The notes: generated by a model from the letters alone, not told the origin. A DNA stretch of 34,709 bases from an uncultured Gemmatimonadota bacterium (GCA_903894655.1 CAITQY010000050.1:1-34709), one strand, 5' to 3'. Positions 8,273-17,682 are shown, numbered from the stretch's first letter. A program made the numbers and translations.

Positions 8273-11200
8273 ATGAACCGGTTGCTCATCCTGGGATTGC
8301 TTGCCGCCCTGGTCGCGCCACGCCACGCCGGCGCGCAGGGTCGCGAGACCGACACCCTAAGCACCGCGTCAGCGCTCGCGCGCGTGTCGTATCTCACGCA
8401 GCTGGATCTGCTCGACGATACGCGAAGCGACGAGGCCCGCTGCGGCGCCGCCGCGTCGCTGAACGCGTATCTGTTGCTGGGCGGAGATGTCGACGTGGTG
8501 GCGCGACTGCTTGGCCTGCCGGTAGACCATACGATCGGTACGGCGCATCGGGTGCAAGACTACCTGTATCGACACGCCGATGTGGATGGCGTGGCGGGGC
8601 TGATCGGGTCCACCAAACCGATCGTCAACGCGAGTGGCGCGATCGTCACCTCGCGTCGTTCGGCGGCCGATGAGTTTCATCGCATCCTCGACGTGCTGGG
8701 ACTCCGCGCGGAACCGCTCTTCGGAACCACGCTGGCCACCATGGGAGACCGCACGCGCGCGGTGGAGGCCTATCTGCGTCGCGCGGGGGATGCCGTGTTC
8801 ATCGTGGGCGCCGATGCCGACATCAGTCGTGGCGCACGACCGAGCCGGGCCCCCACGGCAAGTTCGGCGAATCACTATATCGTCCTCGCACGCGTGGCCG
8901 GCGCGTGGCAGAAAGTGGATAGCTGGTACCGCCCCGGTCAGCGCACCGTGTCGCCAATCTCCGAGGCCGAGGTGCGGGGGTTCCTGCACAACACACCGGT
9001 CACCCCGTGGGGCATCGTGCGCGACGCGAACAGTGCACCGCGGCTGGCGCAGGTGGGCTACCGCACCCCACCAGAGGGGAGCGACCTGACGCGCGCGACA
9101 ACGCGCACGGCGACGGCACCACGCGCAGCAACGCCACGTGCAGAAACACCACGTGCGCCGACACCGCTCGCACCGCTCGACGTGTTTCGCTTGGAAACCG
9201 CCAACGATCCGCGCCTCTCGCCCGATGCGAAGCGCATCGTGTACGTGCGACAGAGTTACGACATCATGCGCGACAGCAAGCGGTCGCAACTCTGGATGGT
9301 GAATGCCGACGGATCGTCGCATCGACGGCTGACTGCAGCGGACGGCAATGATCGCGCCCCGCAATGGACCCCGACGGGCGACGCCATTGTCTATCTGTCG
9401 GACGTGGACGGCACCACGCAGCTGTTCCGGCGCAATGTGAACGGTGAGGAGACGGTACGGCTCGCGACCTTGCCCGCCGCGCCGGAATGGTTCGCCGTCT
9501 CACCCGACGGGTCGCAGATCGCGTTCGCGATGCTGGTCGCGTCGCCGTCGCGCGTCCCGACTGGATTACCAGTCGCGCCGCAGGGCGCCACGTGGGCGCC
9601 GCCGGCGATCGTGGCCACCGATGTTCAGTACCGCAGCGATGGTGCCGGTCTGCTACCAACCGGTCGCGCTGAGTTGTTCGTGGTGCCGTCCGCTGGTGGC
9701 ACGCCGCGCCGCCTGACCTCCGGTGGGGTGCTGCAGTTCGGCCGCGCCTACGGCGCGACGCCAGGCATCTGGGCACCCGATGGCACCTCGCTCATTGTGA
9801 CCGCGAACGGCAATCCGTCACCCGATCTCACCGCGCGGTCGTCCGACCTGTTCGAGGTCCGCGTGCGCGACGGCGCCGTGACGCCCGTGTTCCGTCGTCG
9901 CGGCACGAACCGATCGCCCGCGGTGTCGCCCGGTGGGAAGTGGCTCGCCTTTGTCAGCGTGGCCGATTCCGGTCACGCCTGGACGCAACCGCGGCTGTGG
10001 CTGATGTCGCGCGAGGCCGACGCGAAGCCCAAGCTGCTGTCAGCCGGGTTCGATGCGGCCGTCGAGAGCCCCGCGTGGCTCCCCGACGGGAGTGGATTGC
10101 TCTTCTTGGCCGATCGCGAAGGGCGGGCCGGCCTGTGGCGCATCGCGCTCGACGGGTCGACTTCGCTAATGGCCGACTCCCTGGCGAGCGATCTGCAAGC
10201 GTACGGCGGGGGACAGGCCTTCTCGCTCAGTCGTAGCGGTGCTCTGGCAATGACCCGTGGATCGGCGATGTCACCGGGGGACCTCTGGTTCACCGCTCCC
10301 GGTGACACACGAGCGACGCGTCTCACGGCGGTGAACGACGACCTGCTCGCCGAGCGGCAGGTGGGACAGGTGAGTTCCTTCTGGTCGAAGTCCTCGAAAG
10401 ATGGTCTACCGATTCAGTCGTGGGTCATCACGCCTCCCGGCTACACGCCCGGTAAGAAATATCCGCTGATTCTCGAGATCCACGGCGGTCCGTTCATGGC
10501 GTATGGCGATCGGTTCGATCTCGAGAAGCAATGGATGGCGGCGCAGGGCTACGTCGTGCTCTACGTGAATCCGCGCGGCTCCACCAGTTACGGCGAAGCG
10601 TTTGCGCGGCTCATCGACAAGACGTATCCCGGCAACGATGCCGACGATCTGTTGACCGCGGTCGATTCGCTGGTCGCGCGCGGCATGGCGGATCCGGCAC
10701 AGCTGTACGTGACCGGCGGCAGCGGTGGTGGATTGCTCACCGCGTGGCTCACCGCGAGCACGTCGCGATTCCGGGCGGCGGCGGTGCTGTATCCCGTCGT
10801 GAATTGGACCAGCGAAGTGTTGACCGCGGACATGGGCGCAAATTTTCAGGGACACTGGCTGCGGGGGACGCCGTGGGAGAATCCCACGCATTACTGGGCA
10901 CAATCACCCTTGTCGCGCGTGGCGAGCGTGCAAACCCCAACCCTCGTGATGGGTGGAGACGCCGACTATCGCACGCCCTTTGGCCAATCGGAAGAGTGGT
11001 TCACCGCCCTCCGCTTGCGCGGCGTTCCCACCGAACTCGTGCGACTGCCGGGCGAACCGCATGGGGCGCGCGTTCGGCCCAGTCACTACATGGCGAAGGT
11101 GGCGTATATCACGGATTGGTTCGCGCGGCACCGTGACACGCCGTGCTGCGCACTGCGATCGGCCGAACACACCGATGCGCTCACCGCCTTTGCCGACTCG

Positions 11201-12211
11201 GCCGCCCGTGGCGACTTCGGCTACGTCGACGCGCTGCACGTGATGCGCGATGGCGTGCCCCTCATCTCGCGCACCTTTCCGCGCAGCTATACCGGGGTGT
11301 ATCCGATGAAATCGCCGCCGGGCACGTACAACTATCAAGATACAAACTGGCATCCGTTCTATCAGGGCAGTGCGCTGCACACGTTGCAGTCGGTCAGCAA
11401 GAGCATCACGTCGCTGGCGTACGGCGTGGCCATCACGCGCGGCGCGATCACCACGATCGATCAGCCCATTGCCCGCTTCCTGCCAGCGCATGCCAACGCC
11501 TTTCGCGATTCGGTGCGAAAGCAGATCACGATCCGGCATTTACTCACGATGACGTCGGGCATCGACTGGCCGGAGGGCGGCGGCTACGGCAGCAATGACG
11601 ACATCACGCAACGCATGGAGACCAGCGCCGATTGGGTGTCGATGGTGCTCGCGCAACCGATGGCCACCACACCGGGGAGCAGCTACCACTACAACGACGG
11701 CGCCGCGGCGCTGTTGGCCGAAGTGTTCCGTGGCGCGACCGGCATGGACCTGCAAGCGTACGCCGACCAGTATCTGTTTGCCCCGCTCGGCATCACGCGC
11801 TTCCACTGGAAGCGCTCGTCGGGTGGACTCACCGATTCCGAAGGGGGCGTGTACCTCGAGCCGTCGGACCTCGCCAAGATCGGTCAGCTCATGCTGGATC
11901 AGGGCGTGTGGAACGGTACGCGGTTAGTGAGCGCGGCGTGGGTGGCCGAGTCGGTGCGCGGGCAACTGCCCACCAAGCCCGGGCAGCCCCCCATGCGCAC
12001 GAACTACGGCCTGATGTGGTGGACCGTCGGTCCGGGCGTACTGCAGGATGCCGGCGCGTTTTCCGCGCGGGGGTACGGCGGACAATATCTGTTCGTCTTC
12101 CCGAAAACGCGCACCGTGGCGGTGTTGAATCAGTGGATGTTCAAGGGACAGGAGATCTCTGCCCTCGAGTTCGCGCGGCGCATCGAGAAGGCATTGGCGA
12201 CGATGCCGTGA
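8273..12211 (+). CDS. Three-hydrolase fusion: C39-like cysteine peptidase domain + S9 prolyl-oligopeptidase-like peptidase + class C beta-lactamase-like serine hydrolase
   Basis: Signal peptide; DEARCGAAASLNAYLLLGG (Cys57) with NHYIVLARV (His201) and KVDSW; TolB/WD40-like propeller; S9 triad VTGGSGGGLL (Ser817), GGDADYRTP, GEPHGARV; then SVSKS (Ser1040, SxxK) and YHYNDG (YxN). No stop across 1312 codons. Confidence 0.85.
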   Translation: MNRLLILGLLAALVAPRHAGAQGRETDTLSTASALARVSYLTQLDLLDDTRSDEARCGAAASLNAYLLLGGDVDVVARLLGLPVDHTIGTAHRVQDYLYRHADVDGVAGLIGSTKPIVNASGAIVTSRRSAADEFHRILDVLGLRAEPLFGTTLATMGDRTRAVEAYLRRAGDAVFIVGADADISRGARPSRAPTASSANHYIVLARVAGAWQKVDSWYRPGQRTVSPISEAEVRGFLHNTPVTPWGIVRDANSAPRLAQVGYRTPPEGSDLTRATTRTATAPRAATPRAETPRAPTPLAPLDVFRLETANDPRLSPDAKRIVYVRQSYDIMRDSKRSQLWMVNADGSSHRRLTAADGNDRAPQWTPTGDAIVYLSDVDGTTQLFRRNVNGEETVRLATLPAAPEWFAVSPDGSQIAFAMLVASPSRVPTGLPVAPQGATWAPPAIVATDVQYRSDGAGLLPTGRAELFVVPSAGGTPRRLTSGGVLQFGRAYGATPGIWAPDGTSLIVTANGNPSPDLTARSSDLFEVRVRDGAVTPVFRRRGTNRSPAVSPGGKWLAFVSVADSGHAWTQPRLWLMSREADAKPKLLSAGFDAAVESPAWLPDGSGLLFLADREGRAGLWRIALDGSTSLMADSLASDLQAYGGGQAFSLSRSGALAMTRGSAMSPGDLWFTAPGDTRATRLTAVNDDLLAERQVGQVSSFWSKSSKDGLPIQSWVITPPGYTPGKKYPLILEIHGGPFMAYGDRFDLEKQWMAAQGYVVLYVNPRGSTSYGEAFARLIDKTYPGNDADDLLTAVDSLVARGMADPAQLYVTGGSGGGLLTAWLTASTSRFRAAAVLYPVVNWTSEVLTADMGANFQGHWLRGTPWENPTHYWAQSPLSRVASVQTPTLVMGGDADYRTPFGQSEEWFTALRLRGVPTELVRLPGEPHGARVRPSHYMAKVAYITDWFARHRDTPCCALRSAEHTDALTAFADSAARGDFGYVDALHVMRDGVPLISRTFPRSYTGVYPMKSPPGTYNYQDTNWHPFYQGSALHTLQSVSKSITSLAYGVAITRGAITTIDQPIARFLPAHANAFRDSVRKQITIRHLLTMTSGIDWPEGGGYGSNDDITQRMETSADWVSMVLAQPMATTPGSSYHYNDGAAALLAEVFRGATGMDLQAYADQYLFAPLGITRFHWKRSSGGLTDSEGGVYLEPSDLAKIGQLMLDQGVWNGTRLVSAAWVAESVRGQLPTKPGQPPMRTNYGLMWWTVGPGVLQDAGAFSARGYGGQYLFVFPKTRTVAVLNQWMFKGQEISALEFARRIEKALATMP
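9116..9175 (+). repeat. Four 15-nt units encoding a Pro/Ala/Thr-rich linker
   Basis: Translates in frame as APRAA-TPRAE-TPRAP-TPLAP, between the C39-like and S9 domains. Confidence 0.85.
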
Positions 12212-12220
12212 CGACCGCGT

Positions 12221-15200
12221 TCACTTGATCACGAGCAGGATGCCTTTGCCCGGCGCCAACGTAATGGCCTCGCCCGTCGGGACCGTGCGCGCCTGCTGCA
12301 AGGCGCCAACCGCGGGCGCAACAATGGTCGCCCGCGTCGGATCGATACCAAGCGCGCCGAAATCGATCGTCGGGACGATGCGCACGGTGTCGGCCGCCCA
12401 ACTCGCGATAGCGACCAGCGCGCGGCCTTCCTGTCGGAACACGGTTGCCTTGACGTCCTCACGTCCGGTCCGCACTTGCACGTTGGGCGACCAATAGCCG
12501 AACAGCTTCGCGCCCTGCATCCCGAAATCATCCCAGAGCTTCCAGAGTGGACGGGGATCGGCGTTGTCGGACCATGGCATGCGGTTCGTCATTCCGTACA
12601 CCATGCCGCGCCACGGGTTGCCACCACCCTCGAGCATCTCGCCCATCAAGCCGAAGGGGATGCCGCTGACCTCGGTCATCCAGAAGTCGGACGGACTCTT
12701 CTCGTAATCGAAGTACTCGCCGAACCAGAGCCGGTCGATGTACGGAAAGAGTTCCATGTACAGCATCGCGCTGTTGATGAATCCATCGCGCTCGTTGTAC
12801 TGGTTGGCAGAATGGAGGTCGAGGATGCCCGGTCTCCCGTCCTGCCGGAGCATGCGGCGCACCCGTTTCATCGTGGTGCGGTCGAATGCGACATCGTCGA
12901 GGTACAGTCCGTCGATACCGACGTTCTTCACGAGCCAGCTGATGCCCTCGACGTAGTAGTTGTGCCAGCGGCTCATGCCGCTGTTCACGACGGCGGCGTC
13001 CTTGAGCGTGGGCACGAACCAGGCGGCGATGAAGTCGTCCTCGAGGTGCTCCTGAAGCCAGGAGTATCCGCCGCCGGGACCGGAGGAGTAGATCTCATGG
13101 CCGAGCGACCGCAGCGCGTAGGTTTCGAAGGCGCGGTTGGAGAGCTCGCGGACGGTGTTGTAGATCTTGACCTGCAGCCCGCGACGGTGCGCCTCGTCGA
13201 TGTACGCCTTCATCTCGCGATGCGCGATGAACGGATAGTTGATGTACGGGTTGATGGCGTTGGCGTGGTGGATATTCACGACCGACGCGCCGGCGGCGAT
13301 GACCGAGTCCACGGGCGAGTAGCGGTGATAGAAGCGCCGCGACCACTGCGCATCGGTATCGAGGGGATGAAACGGCGTGACCAAAAAGCGCGCGTCAAAG
13401 CGCAGCGTGTCGCCGCTCTGCATCGTGCGCGCACCGCTGGTGGCGCGTACCACGACCGCCGTCGGTGCGTCGCGCCACGTAATGCGACCCGCGCCGGCAT
13501 TGCCCCACGAGGACGGGAGCAGCAGCGGCTTCTGCAGATAGAAATTGGTATTCAGCGGGCGCACATAGTGCTCATCCCGCAGCGTGAACGAGAGGCCGGC
13601 ATTCACGCCACCAAGCCAGGCACCATCCTGATTCTTCTTCGCAACGTCCCAGCGCCAGTCCAGCAGGGGCGGACGCTGCTGCCCCTTGAGACCGAGTCCC
13701 ATCGCGTAGGTGGCGGCGCTGCGCGCATACGGTATCTCGAGCGCGACATCAGCGAGCGACACGGTGCGCTTGGCGCGGAGCCGCATCTCGTAGCTGAGAT
13801 TGCCGTCGAATTCGAGTGTCCCGCGCACCTCGAGGTCCCACGCGCCCGCCTCGGTAGTGGCCGTCCACTGCACGGTGCCCGGCTCCTGGCGAGTGAAGCG
13901 GAAATCGCCGGACGGTGATACGCGCGCGCCTGACTCCGCGCCCGACGCCTCAGGCGACGGCACCGGCATGACGTCGAGACGCATGGGCGCGGCCAGCACG
14001 GGATTCGCCGTGGTACCGATCCCCGTCATCTCGGGCGTGAAGAACGTCTCGATGTTCGCCGGAAGCCCGTTCGCACCAAGCGTGATGCGTCGGCCGAGGA
14101 TGCGCAGCGTGCGTCCCTCCACGGCGATTGGCGTGTAAGGAGCGATGACGTCGTTGCGCTGGCCGAGCGTGGAGTTGAGCCAACGCAGGCGTGTGAGCTT
14201 CTCGGGCTCGTCCGCACCGCCGGCCAGTACCGAGTCGGCCCGCACGACCACCGTGAGGCGCACCGTCACGGGCGCGGTCCCGTCGGCGATGATCGTCGCC
14301 TCGCCCGTGTATGTCCCGGGGGCCGCGCGTAACGGCACGTCGAGGCCACACCACATCGCTTGCACCTGGCCCGCGGGCACATCGACCCGAGCGGTAAAGG
14401 CGCGCGCGTCCCAGCCGATCCCGCCGTTGTTGATCGAAGTGAGCCGCGCAGCGGGGAGCGTGTGCGTGCCGTTGCGCAGATCGCCGAACACGACCTTCAC
14501 GTTGCGCAGCGACTGCATCGCGTACACGCCCAGCTGGAAGGCCAGGAACTCACCGCGGCGCGCCTGATCGCGGAAGGTCGTGGTCGGGCCGCGCACCGCC
14601 CACCGCTGCGGCAGTTGGTCGCGCATGCGAATCGAATGCATCCGGTCCTCGGGGAAGACGAGGAACGGCTGGCGCTGCTGCTGACGTCGGAGCGACTCGA
14701 CCTCACTCGGCGTGGCAATCACTTGCATGGGTGCGAACGCATTGAGCGAGTCGACCGCTTCGAAGCGGAGCACGCGCGCCGTGGGTGCGTTGGTATCACG
14801 CAGCGCCCCGAGCCAAGCGGGATCCGCCGTCGCCGTGTCAGGCAGATAGGTGACACTCGGATAGTTGGAGCGGCCGCCCGACTTATACGGCAGGTAGTAC
14901 AGGTAGTAGCGTCCCGGTCCGTCGATCGGCTCAAAGGCAAATTCACCGAGTGCCTGCGTGGTCGAGCGCCGGAGCACGTTCGTCACGCGCCGATTGGTTC
15001 GGGCGGCGACCACGATCACGCCCTTGCTGTTCGGGTTCCGGTCGGGACGCCGCCACGCGACACCGGCGAGCACGAATCGCCCCGGGGTCGTGACATCGAC
15101 GACCGCGCGGTGGTTCCCGTACACCTCGGAATCCCAGGCGGAAGCAGCGACCGTAAACGGTTGGGCGGCGAGCGGCGTGACCGCCACGGCCATTAGCGCG

Positions 15201-15223
15201 AGCGCGACGAGAGTCTGATGCAT
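12221..15223 (-). CDS. Large secreted glycoside-hydrolase-like protein (DUF6067-like)
   Basis: Signal peptide from MHQTLVALALMAVAVTPLAAQ; GLYLDDVAFDRTTMKRVRRML, YMELFPYIDRLWFGEYFDYEKSPSDFWMTEVSGIPFGLMGEML resemble TIM-barrel DUF6067 proteins. Confidence 0.7.
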   Translation of the reverse strand: MHQTLVALALMAVAVTPLAAQPFTVAASAWDSEVYGNHRAVVDVTTPGRFVLAGVAWRRPDRNPNSKGVIVVAARTNRRVTNVLRRSTTQALGEFAFEPIDGPGRYYLYYLPYKSGGRSNYPSVTYLPDTATADPAWLGALRDTNAPTARVLRFEAVDSLNAFAPMQVIATPSEVESLRRQQQRQPFLVFPEDRMHSIRMRDQLPQRWAVRGPTTTFRDQARRGEFLAFQLGVYAMQSLRNVKVVFGDLRNGTHTLPAARLTSINNGGIGWDARAFTARVDVPAGQVQAMWCGLDVPLRAAPGTYTGEATIIADGTAPVTVRLTVVVRADSVLAGGADEPEKLTRLRWLNSTLGQRNDVIAPYTPIAVEGRTLRILGRRITLGANGLPANIETFFTPEMTGIGTTANPVLAAPMRLDVMPVPSPEASGAESGARVSPSGDFRFTRQEPGTVQWTATTEAGAWDLEVRGTLEFDGNLSYEMRLRAKRTVSLADVALEIPYARSAATYAMGLGLKGQQRPPLLDWRWDVAKKNQDGAWLGGVNAGLSFTLRDEHYVRPLNTNFYLQKPLLLPSSWGNAGAGRITWRDAPTAVVVRATSGARTMQSGDTLRFDARFLVTPFHPLDTDAQWSRRFYHRYSPVDSVIAAGASVVNIHHANAINPYINYPFIAHREMKAYIDEAHRRGLQVKIYNTVRELSNRAFETYALRSLGHEIYSSGPGGGYSWLQEHLEDDFIAAWFVPTLKDAAVVNSGMSRWHNYYVEGISWLVKNVGIDGLYLDDVAFDRTTMKRVRRMLRQDGRPGILDLHSANQYNERDGFINSAMLYMELFPYIDRLWFGEYFDYEKSPSDFWMTEVSGIPFGLMGEMLEGGGNPWRGMVYGMTNRMPWSDNADPRPLWKLWDDFGMQGAKLFGYWSPNVQVRTGREDVKATVFRQEGRALVAIASWAADTVRIVPTIDFGALGIDPTRATIVAPAVGALQQARTVPTGEAITLAPGKGILLVIK

Positions 15224-15300
15224 GGTCGCAAAATTACCGGCTACTGGCGGAACGGCTACCACGAAAGCATCGGACGGCGCTCGCGGCGCGATCGAGTCTT

Positions 15301-16185
15301 CTACGCAAGGACGTCGGGCAACCGCGTTTCCCCACCCGTCACGCCAAGCCGAGCGATGATCGCGGCGGCGTGCGGGTAGCGCGCCGTCAGATCATCCACG
15401 CGCCCGGCCTCGAAACAGTCGGGTGTGAATCCCGGCGCCATCGTACATCCGAACAGCGCATGCCGGCCACCGGGGAGCAGACACCCGGCCTGCCACGTAC
15501 CGGCCGGAACTACGTACTGCACCTGCTGACCCTCGAGGGGATCCGTACCCATCAACACGTCGCTGGTGCTGCCGTCCTCGTGCAGCAGATGCAGCACGAA
15601 CGGATCGCCGGCATAGGCGTGCCACACTTCGTCGCGTGTGAGTCGATGAAAGCGCGACAGGCTGCCTAACGTCTCGGCATAGCAACCGATCATGGCGGTG
15701 CCGGCAGGCGCAGCCGTGGTGTCCCCATCGGTCGAGCGCCACGTCTCGCGATACAGGGTGCCTTCGATCGGCAGTCGCATGAATCGATATTGGCGGAGCA
15801 GAGCCATAGTGTCGGCAGGCACCGCCACTCCCGGAAAGTGCGCAAGCTCCATCACGTCGACGATCGCCGCCAGGTCGATGGGCCCGTAGCAGTGCGGGTA
15901 CAGCTCACCACCCACGGTGTCCTTCGGTGACGACGAGGGCAGCGGTGCCGGTGGCTCGTACACAAGCCGCGCCGTCAGCAGCGTGGGATCGATGACGAGC
16001 AGCACGAGATCGGGCACACCGGCGAAGTACGCCGCGGCGGTCGGCAACACTTGATGCGCACGCGACAGATGGATGAAGCCCTCGCCATCGAGGCTGTCAG
16101 CGCGGTAATGGCCCGCCGCCCGCGCCTGCACCGCCGCCTCGCGGTGACAGATATGAAAGACAGCAGAATCGTGTGCGACAGTCAT
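15301..16185 (-). CDS. DUF952 + Cupin_5 (DUF985) fusion protein
   Basis: N-terminus FHICHREA...GFIHLSRAHQV...LLVIDPTLL...ELYPHCYGPID (DUF952); C-terminus YRETWRS...FHRLTRDEVWHAYAGDPFVLHLL...VPAGTWQAGCLLPGGRHALFGCTMAPGF (Cupin_5). Confidence 0.85.
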   Translation of the reverse strand: MTVAHDSAVFHICHREAAVQARAAGHYRADSLDGEGFIHLSRAHQVLPTAAAYFAGVPDLVLLVIDPTLLTARLVYEPPAPLPSSSPKDTVGGELYPHCYGPIDLAAIVDVMELAHFPGVAVPADTMALLRQYRFMRLPIEGTLYRETWRSTDGDTTAAPAGTAMIGCYAETLGSLSRFHRLTRDEVWHAYAGDPFVLHLLHEDGSTSDVLMGTDPLEGQQVQYVVPAGTWQAGCLLPGGRHALFGCTMAPGFTPDCFEAGRVDDLTARYPHAAAIIARLGVTGGETRLPDVLA

Positions 16186-16275
16186 GAGCGGGGACGGCGA
16201 GCGAAAGGGAGACCAGCGTCGTGCCGGCGCGGAATCCCAAGTTATCGCTCGCCGTCTTGCCGCGCGATGACGCCG

Positions 16276-17682
16276 TTACGGCGTGATTTTCTTCGGTGCC
16301 TGCTGCTTGATCTTCTCCATGTACTTTTGGAAGAAGAGCTTGTGGATGTCCATCATGTTGATCTCACGACCCTGGATGTACGACTGGATGATGTTGCTCG
16401 TCATGTCCAGCGGCGTACCAGTAGTGATCAGCAGCGTGGCTTCCTTGCCGACTTCCAGTGAGCCTACCTTGTCGGAAATGCCCATCGACTCGGCGGCGTT
16501 GATCGTCACCGCCTTGAGCGCTTCTTCCTCGGGCAAGCCGAACGCTACGGCGACACCGGCTTCCCACGGCAAGCGATAGCTGTAGAGGCCACCGCTGCCA
16601 CCGGCAATCGCGAACTTCACACCAGCCGCGTGCAGCTTGCCCGGCGTGGCGTAGGCGTTGTCGTAGCTCTCGTACTGCCGGTCGGGCGCCGACATCGTGG
16701 ACGTGAGAATCACCGTGATCTTTTCCGCCTTGAGGCGATCGGCAACGAACAGCGCATCACGCCCGCCGCGAATCACCAGCTTCACGCCCTCGGCCTTGGC
16801 CCACGTGATCGCGTCGTTGATCTGCGCCGCGCCTTCAGCGGCCACCACCACGGGGATCGCGCCATCGAGCGCCGGAATCATGGCGGCGTAGCGTGAATCC
16901 GTGCGTACGGTCTGATTGGACTTCACAGCGTCGCGATACGCACGGGCCTCGGAGAACCACTCCTTGATCTGCTCCACCTGTTCGGCATAGGTCTTCGGTG
17001 GCGGACCGGCCGGACCACCGCGACCGCCGGGACCACCACCGCCGAACCGGCCGCCCGGCCGCGCATTGGGGTCGGGCCACTTCACGTTGAGCGCGGCCGC
17101 GCCCTTCATCGACATCTCTTCCCACGTCCAGCCTTCCAGCGACATCGCCGACGACAGCCCGGAAATCACGCCACCCTCCGGCGTGCTGAAGGCCACCAAC
17201 ACGCCCGCCGAACGCGTCGTACCGATGTGCCGGCTCTCCGCGTTCACCGCGACTTCGGCACGCACATTCGGATTGAAGTCGCCCTGTTCGCGGATGTCAT
17301 TCGACACGTCGACCGAACCGATCTCGGTGAGACCGACCGTGCTGTAGGCGTCGATGAGACCGGGATAGATGTGCTTGCCGGCCAGATCCACCACCTTGGC
17401 GCCGCGTGGTACTGCTACCTCAGGGCCGCCGATCGCCGTGATCTTGCCGCGATCGAGCACGATCGTACCATTGGTGATCGTCCCCTTGGTGACCGTGTGG
17501 ATCGTGGCGCCGCGCAGCACGACCGGCTGCTCCTGCGGTGCCACCGTCATGCGCTCCTGCGCGATCGCCGCGCGAGGGGCAAGCAGTCCGGCCACCGCCG
17601 TCGCCAGCGCCAGCGTCGCGAGGCGCGCAGTGGTGTTCATGGTTCGCATGGTGTGATTGGTCGAAAGGAATGGACAGATCAC
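16276..17682 (-). CDS. Amidohydrolase-like secreted protein, probably lacking the metal-binding HxH
   Basis: Amidohydrolase composite fold AKVVDLAGKHIYPGLIDAYSTVGLTE (HxH absent), ALKAVTINAAESMGISDKVGSLEVGKEATLLI. Start could be GTG 17682, ATG 17649 or ATG 17640. Confidence 0.85.
   Translation of the reverse strand: MICPFLSTNHTMRTMNTTARLATLALATAVAGLLAPRAAIAQERMTVAPQEQPVVLRGATIHTVTKGTITNGTIVLDRGKITAIGGPEVAVPRGAKVVDLAGKHIYPGLIDAYSTVGLTEIGSVDVSNDIREQGDFNPNVRAEVAVNAESRHIGTTRSAGVLVAFSTPEGGVISGLSSAMSLEGWTWEEMSMKGAAALNVKWPDPNARPGGRFGGGGPGGRGGPAGPPPKTYAEQVEQIKEWFSEARAYRDAVKSNQTVRTDSRYAAMIPALDGAIPVVVAAEGAAQINDAITWAKAEGVKLVIRGGRDALFVADRLKAEKITVILTSTMSAPDRQYESYDNAYATPGKLHAAGVKFAIAGGSGGLYSYRLPWEAGVAVAFGLPEEEALKAVTINAAESMGISDKVGSLEVGKEATLLITTGTPLDMTSNIIQSYIQGREINMMDIHKLFFQKYMEKIKQQAPKKITP

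Noticed and set aside
7058-8326. 422-aa ORF antisense to the copper amine oxidase
   Set aside because: His/Arg/Val-rich shadow ORF opposite an unambiguous enzyme.
12476-13918. 480-aa ORF antisense to the GH-like gene
   Set aside because: Shadow ORF; the opposing frame has a signal peptide and coherent enzyme-like motifs.
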